This document shows, piece after piece, positions 1 to 7,298 of a stretch of 64,000 bases of DNA. Every line of letters begins with the position of its first letter. Position 1 is the first letter of the stretch. The notes below the pieces were generated by a model that searched no databases, had not been told where the DNA came from, and was given only the letters and a program-made list of their open reading frames with translations. The translations under genes and the position numbers were made by a program. This DNA is from Scandinavium sp036271055. Its GTDB lineage: Bacteria; Pseudomonadota; Gammaproteobacteria; Enterobacterales; Enterobacteriaceae. Where the stretch lies: NCBI RefSeq assembly GCF_036271055.1, contig NZ_DATBBJ010000108.1:27854-91853 (forward strand), written 5' to 3'.

Positions 1-62
1 TTTCCGCGCCATCAAAAATGGTAATTCTGTTTATTTATACTACACATGTAAAGAGCGAAACC

Positions 63-431
63 ATGACATGGGATATCAGGACAGCGACCAATTATGCTAA
101 GCATCATGCGCATGCACACTCAACAGGTAGGTGCGCATAATACGTCAGAAAAGCAATTCAGGCCGGTGGTATTATCGTCGGTAACACCACACATGCCAAA
201 GACTATGGCCCACTCTTAATGCATGCAGGGTTCAGAACGATATCTACATACGAATCCCCACAGGCGGGAGATGTCATCATATTGCAACCATATGAGGGTG
301 GAAGCGTCAGCGGCCATATAGCTATCTTTGATGGACAAGAGTGGTACTCAGATTTCAGGCAACGTGATATGTGGGCAGGGCCAGGTTTTCGTGCAAGTAA
401 ACCAGAATACAAAATTTACAGGAAAAAATAA
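63..431 (+). pseudogene. CHAP/NlpC-P60-like peptidoglycan amidase effector, interrupted by an in-frame stop
   Basis: Reading from ATG 63, one frame runs to TAA 429-431 and would encode 122 residues, but codon 26 (138-140) is TAA. The stop falls two codons after a probable catalytic cysteine in the context STGRCA, followed by YVRKAIQAGG. Further on, SGHIAIFDG carries a plausible catalytic histidine, the usual Cys...His order of CHAP/NlpC-P60 cell-wall hydrolases. A single C-to-T change (CAA to TAA) would explain the stop, because Gln or a similar residue is expected there. The last codon overlaps the ATG of the next lipoprotein gene (TAATG), the layout of a periplasmic toxin with its immunity protein, as in type VI secretion amidase pairs. 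No secretion gene is visible, because the window starts here. A suppressed stop or a sequencing error is possible. The remaining C-terminal part could restart at ATG 219 but would lack the cysteine. Confidence 0.6.
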
Positions 432-970
432 TGAAGTGGACTCTTTCAATTTTAATAACCCTGATATTAACGGCCTGTCAAAATACTGCATCAAATCAAA
501 GTAGCGAAGCAGTAAGTCGGTTTTATCAGGATTATATGCACCTATATCTCCAGGAAGATATTTCTGATCTGATTGATTACACAAATCCTGTTTTTAACCA
601 ATACGTCTCATCCGACTTAACCGCCAGACTAAAAACAATTAATGAGTATTACGAGCAGGAAATTATCGATTCTGATTATTTCATGTACGTCCAGGATTAC
701 TCAGTTGATTGGATCCCGGCGTTCCGCCTAGGCTCAACGAAACCCTTCCTGGGTGGGGAGGTTGTCGAAATCTGGCTTGGCGTTGAAGACAAAAAACAGA
801 TTCATTTGTTGGTGTACACGCGCCAGGAAAAAGGTCAGTGGAAAATTTACCGCGTCAAAGATCTCACCGATCATTTTGAACACGCCGTTTATGATGCGGG
901 CTCACTGTCAGCAGCGAAGGCCTGGTCTGCAAAAATAGAACCCGAGTACAAAGCAGAGGTTAGAAAATAA
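431..970 (+). CDS. Lipoprotein, probable immunity partner of the upstream amidase (DUF3828-like)
   Basis: 179 residues. The N-terminus is a short lipoprotein signal peptide with a lipobox ending LTAC, so the mature protein should begin at Cys16 and be anchored in the envelope. The mature part (about 160 residues) is mixed alpha/beta with a DSDYFMYVQDY segment that recalls DUF3828-type lipoproteins; this is recognition by eye and not certain. Its start codon overlaps the stop of the amidase frame by one base, so the two were built to be co-translated. A periplasm-facing lipoprotein next to a peptidoglycan amidase suggests an immunity role (inference). The gene is intact although the toxin frame is broken, as expected if protection against siblings is still useful. 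Confidence 0.6.
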   Translation: MKWTLSILITLILTACQNTASNQSSEAVSRFYQDYMHLYLQEDISDLIDYTNPVFNQYVSSDLTARLKTINEYYEQEIIDSDYFMYVQDYSVDWIPAFRLGSTKPFLGGEVVEIWLGVEDKKQIHLLVYTRQEKGQWKIYRVKDLTDHFEHAVYDAGSLSAAKAWSAKIEPEYKAEVRK

Positions 971-971
971 A

Positions 972-1007
972 AACGCCAGCCCCGGTGAGTCACCGAAGGC
1001 TGGCGTT
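972..1007. terminator. Bidirectional terminator between the lipoprotein gene and ddc
   Basis: Perfect 10-bp stem, aacgccagcc (972-981) with ggctggcgtt (998-1007), enclosing a second small hairpin (cggtga/tcaccg). It lies directly between two convergent genes, so it can serve both. Confidence 0.7.
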
Positions 1008-1020
1008 GGAACAGGCAGGA

Positions 1021-2484
1021 TCAGGCGGTGAGCAGCTTTTGCGCGGTTTCTTTCACGCTGCCGAGCAGCTTTTTAACATCTTCCAGGCAAACGGTCGGGT
1101 TCAGTAACGTCATCTTCAGGCAGGTTACGCCCTCGGCTTCCGTCACCCCAACGTTCGCACTGCCGGATGCCAGCAACACATCGCCAATACGCTGATTCAG
1201 CAGCGCCACAAAAGCGGGGTCCGTCTGCTCAGGACGGAAACGGAACAGCACGCTCGCCAGCTGTGGCGTCATCACCAGTTCCAGTTCAGGCTGTTCGTGT
1301 ACGTACTCTGCAACCTGCTGCGCCAGCGTCACACCGTTATCAATGATCTCAGCGTACTGCTTTTTACCCAGCGCTTCGAGGCCCATCCACAGCTTCAGTG
1401 CATCGAAGCGCCGCGTGGTTTGCAGAGATTTGGACACCAAATTCGGCACGCCATGCTCTTCGTCAAAGTCAGAGTTCAGGTAAGCCGCCTGATAGCGCAT
1501 CAACTCATAGTGACGCGCCTCTTTCAAAAGAAACGCGCCGCAACTGATGGTCTGGAAGAACTGCTTATGGAAATCGAGCGTCACTGAGTCAGCGCGTTCT
1601 AGTCCGTCAAGATAATGACGATATTTCTCTGAAAGCAGGAGTGCCCCGCCCCAGGCCGCATCGACATGCACCCAGATATTTTCTTCCGCCGCCAGAGCGG
1701 TAATCTCGGTCAACGGATCGATGGCACCGGCATCGGTGGTTCCGGCCGTGGCCACGATCGCCATCACCTGTTCGCCGTTGGCTTTGGCCTGCGCCAGTTT
1801 GGCTTTCAGGTCAGCAAGACACATTCGTGAGAAGGCATCGGTTTCAACCTGGGTCACAGACTGATAGCCCAGCCCCATCAGCGCCATGTTCTTTTGCACT
1901 GAGAAGTGCGCTTCCTTCGAGCAGAACACTTTAATTTTGCTGAGATTGCCCGTCAGGCCATGCTGCTGAACAGAATGACCTTGACGTGCGAAGAAGGCAT
2001 CACGCGCCAGCATCAGCCCCATCAGGTTGCTCTGCGTGCCGCCGCTGGTAAACACACCGGCATCACCCGCGCTGTAACCAATCTGCTCACGCAGCCACTC
2101 GATGAGTTTAATCTCAATCAGGGTGGCCGAGGGGCTCTGGTCCCAGGAGTCCATGCTTTGGTTGGTGGCGTTAATCAGCACTTCCGCGGCCTGGCTTATT
2201 ACCAGGCTCGGACAATGCAGATGCGCCACGCACTGCGCGTGGTGGACCGACAAGCTGTCTTTAAGGAAATATTCCACGGCGCGCTCGATGGCGGCCTGGT
2301 TGCCCAGGCCCTCCTGCGTAAAGCTAAGCTGAATACGCTCGCGCAGTTGCTCGACGGTTTTGCCCTGGTACATCTCAGGCTGTTTTAACCACTCAACTAC
2401 CGCCCGGCTACTCTGCTCAATGGCCTGCTGATAAGCAGCAATGCTTTGCGCTGAGCCGGACAGGATAGGATTGTTATCTGACAT
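1021..2484 (-). CDS. ddc: L-2,4-diaminobutyrate decarboxylase
   Basis: 487 residues, group II PLP-dependent decarboxylase. It converts L-2,4-diaminobutyrate to 1,3-diaminopropane in the cytoplasm. Visible motifs are TSGGTQSN (residues 147-153), HVDAAWGG (273-280, with the PLP-ring-pairing Asp275) and DFHKQFF, where Lys307 should form the Schiff base. Length matches the Ddc family of Acinetobacter and Enterobacter. It lies 17 bases after dat on the same strand, so the two form an operon whose product (diaminopropane) feeds polyamine pools and some siderophores. The start ATG at 2484 follows the dat stop closely. General glutamate or aromatic decarboxylases share the fold, but pairing with dat makes the assignment firm. 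Confidence 0.9.
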   Translation of the reverse strand: MSDNNPILSGSAQSIAAYQQAIEQSSRAVVEWLKQPEMYQGKTVEQLRERIQLSFTQEGLGNQAAIERAVEYFLKDSLSVHHAQCVAHLHCPSLVISQAAEVLINATNQSMDSWDQSPSATLIEIKLIEWLREQIGYSAGDAGVFTSGGTQSNLMGLMLARDAFFARQGHSVQQHGLTGNLSKIKVFCSKEAHFSVQKNMALMGLGYQSVTQVETDAFSRMCLADLKAKLAQAKANGEQVMAIVATAGTTDAGAIDPLTEITALAAEENIWVHVDAAWGGALLLSEKYRHYLDGLERADSVTLDFHKQFFQTISCGAFLLKEARHYELMRYQAAYLNSDFDEEHGVPNLVSKSLQTTRRFDALKLWMGLEALGKKQYAEIIDNGVTLAQQVAEYVHEQPELELVMTPQLASVLFRFRPEQTDPAFVALLNQRIGDVLLASGSANVGVTEAEGVTCLKMTLLNPTVCLEDVKKLLGSVKETAQKLLTA

Positions 2485-2501
2485 TTCTCTGTCTACTCCA
2501 G

Positions 2502-3887
2502 TTAAACCGGCTGAACACCTGCTTCAAGCATCGCACTTTCAAACTTATCGAGGAAAATGCCCAGCTCTTCGCGGGTGATAAGCAATGAAGGCAGCAGACG
2601 CAGCACACAGCCGTTACGGCCGCCGCGCTCGAGAATCAGCCCTGCTTCGAAGCATTTTTTCTGCAGCAGTGCAGAAAGTTCGCCGTCAGCCGGGTAGCAA
2701 CCCATGTGATCCTGTGCTTCGTTTGGTTTCACCATTTCGATGCCGATCATCAGGCCCAGACCGCGCACCTGGCCGATAACCGGGTAGCGTTTTTGCAGAT
2801 CTTTCAGCTTGCCCTTCAGCCACTCGCCTTTGGCGGTAACCTGGTCGGCAATGTTTTCTTCTTTGAGGATTTTCAGGGTCGTCAGACCGGTCGCCATCGC
2901 CAGCTGGTTGCCGCGGAACGTCCCGGTATGGTGACCAGGCGACCACGCATCAAACTGCTTTTTAATGCCCAGCACCGCCAGCGGCAAACCACCGCCGACA
3001 GCTTTAGACATCACGATGATGTCCGGCTCAATACCGGCGTGTTCGAAGGCGAACAGTTTGCCGGTACGGGCAAAACCGGCCTGAACTTCGTCGATAATCA
3101 GCAAAATGCCGTGTTCCTGGGTAACTTTGCGAATACGCTGCAACCACTCAGCGGGTGCCGGATTCACACCGCCTTCACCCTGCACGGCTTCGAGGATCAC
3201 CGCCGCAGGTTTGCGCACGCCGCTCTCTACGTCGTTGATCAGATTCTCAAAGTAATACGTCAGCGCTTTCACACCCGCTTCGCCACCAATGCCCAGCGGG
3301 CAGCGGTATTCGTGCGGATAAGGCAGGAACTGGACTTCCGGCATCATGTTGCTGACGGCTTCTTTCGGCGACAGGTTTCCGGTGACGGAAAGCGCGCCAT
3401 GGGTCATGCCGTGGTAGCCGCCGGAGAAGCTGATAATACCGGAACGCCCGGTCACTTTTTTCGCCAGTTTCAGCGCGGCTTCTACCGCATCAGCACCGGA
3501 AGGTCCGGTGAACTGCAGGCAATATTCACGGCCCTGACCCGGCAGAAGGGAGAGCAGATAAGCGGAAAACTCATCTTTTAATGGGGTAGTCAAATCGAGT
3601 GTATGTAACGGTAAGCCACTGCTGATGACACGTTGAATGCTTTGAAGCACATCGGGATGATTATGACCCAGCGCCAGGGTTCCGGCACCGGCAAGACAGT
3701 CAAGGTATTGATTATTTTCTACATCGGTTATCCAGACGCCCTGCGCTTTGGCAATCGCCAGCGGCAGTTTACGAGGATAGCTCCTGACATTAGATTCAAA
3801 CTCAGCTTGTCTTGCTAAATAGGTATCATTGCTTTGCGGTAATGAATAAGCACTTAAAGTATCAATACGGACTTTATCCGTCATCAT
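2502..3887 (-). CDS. dat: Diaminobutyrate--2-oxoglutarate aminotransferase
   Basis: 461 residues, class III PLP aminotransferase. It makes L-2,4-diaminobutyrate from aspartate 4-semialdehyde using an amino donor, the step before Ddc. Visible signatures are GPSGADAVEAALKLA (substrate/PLP phosphate region, about 128-142), IIDEVQAGFARTG (Asp266 pairs with the pyridine nitrogen) and MSKAVGGGLPLA (Lys295, Schiff base). The frame begins with two adjacent ATGs (3887 and 3884). A GGAG lies 4 and 7 bases upstream of them respectively, so the second ATG may be the real start. First gene of the dat-ddc operon; a lysC-like gene is divergent across a 609-base spacer. Confidence 0.9.
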   Translation of the reverse strand: MMTDKVRIDTLSAYSLPQSNDTYLARQAEFESNVRSYPRKLPLAIAKAQGVWITDVENNQYLDCLAGAGTLALGHNHPDVLQSIQRVISSGLPLHTLDLTTPLKDEFSAYLLSLLPGQGREYCLQFTGPSGADAVEAALKLAKKVTGRSGIISFSGGYHGMTHGALSVTGNLSPKEAVSNMMPEVQFLPYPHEYRCPLGIGGEAGVKALTYYFENLINDVESGVRKPAAVILEAVQGEGGVNPAPAEWLQRIRKVTQEHGILLIIDEVQAGFARTGKLFAFEHAGIEPDIIVMSKAVGGGLPLAVLGIKKQFDAWSPGHHTGTFRGNQLAMATGLTTLKILKEENIADQVTAKGEWLKGKLKDLQKRYPVIGQVRGLGLMIGIEMVKPNEAQDHMGCYPADGELSALLQKKCFEAGLILERGGRNGCVLRLLPSLLITREELGIFLDKFESAMLEAGVQPV

Positions 3888-4329
3888 ATCACTCCTACAA
3901 CCACGGCTGACTTAACACCGGATTGAATAATGGTTTGAGGGTTTACCTAAAAAAGGCGCGGCTAATATAAGGCGTTTTGTTTATGGGCTCAATATTTATT
4001 TTTCTGCATCACGACTAACGGATTTTCCCTTTAAAATCAAAACCAAACACACACTAAATTAAAGAACACTTTCAAAATCCTGTTTTTTAAGCGTTCTTAA
4101 AAATAAGTAAACACCAGACTAGCTCAATAAAACCACAACAACATTACGGATGAATTGATTTTTTACAAAAACTTACTCTCCCCCTTAAAGTAAATCGGCG
4201 ATCCAGAAGGTTGTTTTTAAAGAATTAAATACAACAACGCATAAATTTATCGCATCCAGGTGAGAATTAACTTACTATCTCGCGGCTTTAATACCGCCCT
4301 CGTGGCTGTAATAAAAAATTAATGCGCAT
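3888..4329. other. AT-rich spacer between divergent dat and the lysC-like gene
   Basis: Unusually AT-rich compared with the flanking genes. No convincing open frame. It must hold the promoters of both dat-ddc (leftward) and the lysC-like gene (rightward). I see no unambiguous operator. The right-hand part passes into a lysC-like leader, annotated separately. Confidence 0.5.
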
Positions 4330-4496
4330 ACACCGGTAACGTGTGACGGGCGAAACACATTATCGACAACAGGAAGACTTCCTGGGTTGTCATCAGAGAT
4401 ATCCGCGGGCGGAGATCTCGTAAGGCGAAGCTGCTTCCCTTATGCCAAGAATGAAATTTTCTGCCATCAGTGATGGCGCCCTGATATGAGATTGTT
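4330..4496 (+). promoter_or_regulatory. Leader resembling the 3' half of the E. coli lysC (lysine riboswitch) leader
   Basis: Compared from memory with the E. coli lysC leader, three blocks recur in order: CCTGGGTTGTCATCAGA (about 4380-4396), CTTCCCTTATGCCAAG (about 4433-4448) and CCCTGATATGAG (about 4479-4490) just before the ATG. The first block includes the 3' side of a hairpin (aggaa/ttcct), equivalent to the last arm of the lysine riboswitch. The 5' half of the aptamer (the conserved AGAGGNGC and following GGAG-type elements) is not recognisable, so the aptamer seems lost or strongly changed. This is an inference from remembered sequence and needs a covariance-model check. Confidence 0.4.
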
Positions 4497-5867
4497 ATGA
4501 CACGCATTTATTCCCCCCTGGTCGTGGCCAAATTCGGCGGCACCAGCGTTGCCGATGCTGAGGCAATGAATCGCAGTGCCCAGATTGTCCTCGCTGATAA
4601 TCAAGTCCGAGTTGTGGTGTTATCTGCCTCTTCGGGCGTCACCAACCTGTTGGTTGCCCTCTCTGAAGGCCTTGAAGCCCCTGTTCGTCAGGACAACATC
4701 GAGACCTTGCGGGCGCTGCAATACCGCATTATTGCCTCTCTGAAACAGCCTGATGACGTTCGCCAGAAAATCGACGCGCTGCTCGATAGGGTTGCTTCGC
4801 TTGCTGAATCGGCAACGATAACCCCTTCCCCGGCGCTGAGCGATGAACTCGTCAGCCACGGCGAGCTGATGTCTTCCCTGCTGTTTACCGAGATCCTGCG
4901 CGAACGCGGCACGCACGCGCTCTGGCTGGATGCCCGGAAAGTTATCCGTACCGATGCCAGTTTTGGCTGTGCCGAACCCAATCTGGCGGCCATTGCTCAC
5001 CAGGCGCAAACCCTTTTTCTGCCGCACGTTGAACACGCGGTAATTGTCACGCAAGGGTTTATCGGTAGCGATGACGCCGGACACACGACCACGTTAGGTC
5101 GTGGCGGCAGCGATTACACCGCCTCTCTACTGGGTGAAGCCTTACAGGCCAGTCGGGTTGATATCTGGACTGATGTCGCGGGGATCTACACCACCGACCC
5201 GAGAGTCGTGCCACAGGCCCAGCGCATTGAGGATATTTCCTTTACCGAAGCCAGTGACATGGCGACTTACGGCGCGAAAGTGCTGCATCCGGCGACGCTC
5301 CTGCCCGCGATGCGCAAAAATATTCCGGTGTTTGTTGGCTCAAGCAAAAATCCGCAGGCGGGTGGAACACTGGTTCGGCGTGAAACAGAAAATCCACCGC
5401 GCTACCGGGCCATCGCCTTGCGCCGTGGACAGACGTTGATCAGATGCTGTCGACCAGATGCTCACTCCGCTGTGGATTTCAACGCAAGGATCTTCACCCT
5501 GCTGGCAGAACATCAGGTTGCGGCAGAACTGCTGACTACCTCAGAAACGGGTGTTGCGCTGGTGCTGGATGCGACGCATGCCACATCAGGTGATGATGGC
5601 GAGATTATTACCACCTTGCGTGACACACTTTCTGCGCATTGTGACGTTGAAATCGAGTCCGGACTGGCGTTAATGACGTTGGTCGGCCACCAGTTGGCAC
5701 AATCAGAAGGCGTGCATCGGGAAGTGTTTTATGGACTGGAAACCTGCGCGGTGCGGATGATTTGCCATGGCCCGTCGGAAGGACATCTCAGTTTCCTGCT
5801 CCCGGGCGAGTCAGCGGAGGACGCACTTAAAGCGTTGCACCGACAGTTGTTCGAACGGGCCGCCTGA
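4497..5867 (+). CDS. Aspartokinase III-like protein (LysC paralogue)
   Basis: 456 residues. It phosphorylates aspartate, the entry to lysine, threonine, methionine and diaminobutyrate synthesis. The kinase domain is well kept: KFGGTSV (Lys12), SHGELMS (120-126), TTLGRGGSDYTA (198-209) and IWTDVAGIYTTDPR. C-terminal ACT repeats follow (about 310-450). Aligned by eye with E. coli LysC, several residues of the lysine-binding ACT site differ: Asp321 for Met318, Asn329 for Leu325 and Glu344 for Asp340. These are places where E. coli changes relieve lysine inhibition. The gene is divergent from dat-ddc, which use the pathway product aspartate semialdehyde. I infer a pathway-dedicated, lysine-insensitive or differently regulated isozyme. 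It could instead be the only LysC of the genome; the window cannot tell. Confidence 0.8.
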   Translation: MTRIYSPLVVAKFGGTSVADAEAMNRSAQIVLADNQVRVVVLSASSGVTNLLVALSEGLEAPVRQDNIETLRALQYRIIASLKQPDDVRQKIDALLDRVASLAESATITPSPALSDELVSHGELMSSLLFTEILRERGTHALWLDARKVIRTDASFGCAEPNLAAIAHQAQTLFLPHVEHAVIVTQGFIGSDDAGHTTTLGRGGSDYTASLLGEALQASRVDIWTDVAGIYTTDPRVVPQAQRIEDISFTEASDMATYGAKVLHPATLLPAMRKNIPVFVGSSKNPQAGGTLVRRETENPPRYRAIALRRGQTLIRCCRPDAHSAVDFNARIFTLLAEHQVAAELLTTSETGVALVLDATHATSGDDGEIITTLRDTLSAHCDVEIESGLALMTLVGHQLAQSEGVHREVFYGLETCAVRMICHGPSEGHLSFLLPGESAEDALKALHRQLFERAA

Positions 5868-5878
5868 ATCACAGAAAC

Positions 5879-5906
5879 AAGAAAGGAGCCTTTCGGCTCC
5901 TTTCTT
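5879..5906. terminator. Bidirectional terminator between the lysC-like gene and fabB
   Basis: Near-perfect inverted repeat, aagaaaggagcc then ttcg-type loop then ggctcctttctt. It has A-rich and T-rich flanks, so it suits both convergent genes. Confidence 0.8.
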
Positions 5907-5922
5907 ACATCCAGCGTAATGA

Positions 5923-7140
5923 TTACGCTTTCAGCTTACGCATAACCAGCGTGGCGTTGGTGCCACCGAAGCCGAAGCTGTTGGACATCACGGTGTTCAG
6001 CGCTTGTTCAGTTGGCTTAGTCACGATGTTCAGGCCAACGGCTTTCTCGTCCATCTCGTCGATGTTGATGCTTGGGGCAACGAAGCCGTGTTCCAGCATC
6101 AGCAGAGAGTAGATAGCCTCCTGCACACCAGCGGCACCCAGAGAGTGACCGGTCATGGCTTTAGTTGCAGAAATCGCCGGGGTGTTGTCACCGAAGACTT
6201 CACGAATCGCGCCCAGTTCTTTCACATCGCCAACCGGCGTAGAAGTACCGTGAGAGTTCAGGTAGTCGATTGGAGTATCAAGACCTTCCATCGCCAGCTT
6301 CATGCAGCGCACTGCGCCTTCGCCAGATGGAGCAACCATATCAGCGCCATCAGAGGTTGCGCCGTAGCCAACCACTTCTGCGTAGATGTGTGCGCCACGT
6401 GCCAGCGCGTGTTCCAGTTCTTCAACCACGACCATACCGCCGCCGCCTGCGATAACGAAACCGTCACGGCTCGCATCATAGGTACGGGACGCTTTGTCCG
6501 GGCTTTCGTTATATTTGGTAGACAGTGCGCCCATTGCGTCGAACTCACAGGCCATTTCCCAGCACAGCTCTTCGCCGCCGCCTGCAAAAACGATGTCCTG
6601 TTTGCCGAGCTGAATCTGCTCAACCGCGCTGCCGATACAGTGTGCGGAAGTCGCACATGCGGAGCTGATAGAGTAATTCACACCGTGAATTTTGAACGGG
6701 GTGGCGAGGCATGCGGAAACCGCAGACGCCATCGCTTTGGTCACAACGTAAGGACCGACCGCTTTCAGGCCACGCGGGCTACGCATTGCGTCTGCACCGA
6801 ATACCTGAGATTTAGAAGAACCACCGGAACCTGCAATCAGGCCCACGCGTGGGTTGTTCTGATAAACGTCTTCTTTCAGGCCAGCATCTTCAACAGCCTG
6901 CTGCATGGAAAGGAACGCGTAGATAGAGGCATCGTTCATGAAACGGACAACTTTACGATCAATCAGACCGGTGGTGTCCAGTTTGACGTTACCCCATACG
7001 TGGCTACGCATACCAGAATCTTTGAATTCTTGAGAGAAAGTGATCCCCGAGCGTCCTTCACGCAGAGATTCCAGGACTTCCTGCTGGTTGTTACCGATGC
7101 TGGAAACGATGCCCAGGCCAGTAATCACTGCACGTTTCAT
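5923..7140 (-). CDS. fabB: 3-oxoacyl-[acyl-carrier-protein] synthase I
   Basis: 405 residues, nearly identical to E. coli FabB over its whole length. It condenses malonyl-ACP with acyl-ACP and is needed to elongate unsaturated fatty acids. The Cys-His-His triad is visible: Cys in SISSACATSAHC, His in SHGTSTPVGD and His in MTGHSLGAAG. It ends with the glycine-rich loop NSFGFGGTNATLV. Divergent from mnmC. Its promoter region carries FabR and FadR sites (7188-7223), so it should be activated by FadR and repressed by FabR as in E. coli. Confidence 0.98.
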   Translation of the reverse strand: MKRAVITGLGIVSSIGNNQQEVLESLREGRSGITFSQEFKDSGMRSHVWGNVKLDTTGLIDRKVVRFMNDASIYAFLSMQQAVEDAGLKEDVYQNNPRVGLIAGSGGSSKSQVFGADAMRSPRGLKAVGPYVVTKAMASAVSACLATPFKIHGVNYSISSACATSAHCIGSAVEQIQLGKQDIVFAGGGEELCWEMACEFDAMGALSTKYNESPDKASRTYDASRDGFVIAGGGGMVVVEELEHALARGAHIYAEVVGYGATSDGADMVAPSGEGAVRCMKLAMEGLDTPIDYLNSHGTSTPVGDVKELGAIREVFGDNTPAISATKAMTGHSLGAAGVQEAIYSLLMLEHGFVAPSINIDEMDEKAVGLNIVTKPTEQALNTVMSNSFGFGGTNATLVMRKLKA

Positions 7141-7187
7141 TCAATACCTCTGTAAGTCATACTATTTTAAGTTTCGATTGGCACAAT

Positions 7188-7205
7188 AGCGTACACTTGT
7201 ACGCT
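7188..7205. promoter_or_regulatory. FabR operator of fabB
   Basis: Palindrome AGCGTACACTTGTACGCT upstream of fabB (leftward). It matches the FabR box known from the E. coli fabA and fabB promoters. FabR represses in response to unsaturated acyl-ACP/CoA levels. Confidence 0.8.
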
Positions 7206-7206
7206 G

Positions 7207-7223
7207 AACAAGTCCGATCAGAC
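7207..7223. promoter_or_regulatory. FadR activator site of fabB
   Basis: AACAAGTCCGATCAGAC on the plus strand reads GTCTGATCGGACTTGTT on the fabB strand. This is a good match to the FadR consensus, just upstream of the FabR box, the same arrangement as in E. coli. Confidence 0.75.
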
Positions 7224-7298
7224 AATTTAAGCATAAATTTGCACCACCTGGCACACATCGCTAAGATCGCCAGACGCCTTGCATTGCGAGTAACTTAC

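Noticed and set aside
1..104. End of an upstream gene in frame 2 (about 33 codons to a stop near 102)
   Set aside because: Too short to identify, and it overlaps the start of the amidase frame; not listed as a feature.
2706..3581. Long open frame antisense to dat
   Set aside because: Composition is that of a reverse-strand shadow of a GC-rich gene, no recognisable protein, and dat is certain.
4319..4507. Leftward 62-codon frame over the lysC-like leader
   Set aside because: No ribosome-binding signal, overlaps the leader and the start of the aspartokinase gene; leader homology explains the conservation.
6004..7155. 383-codon open frame antisense to fabB
   Set aside because: Rich in Cys, His and Arg with no domain; it is the mirror of the strongly biased fabB codons.
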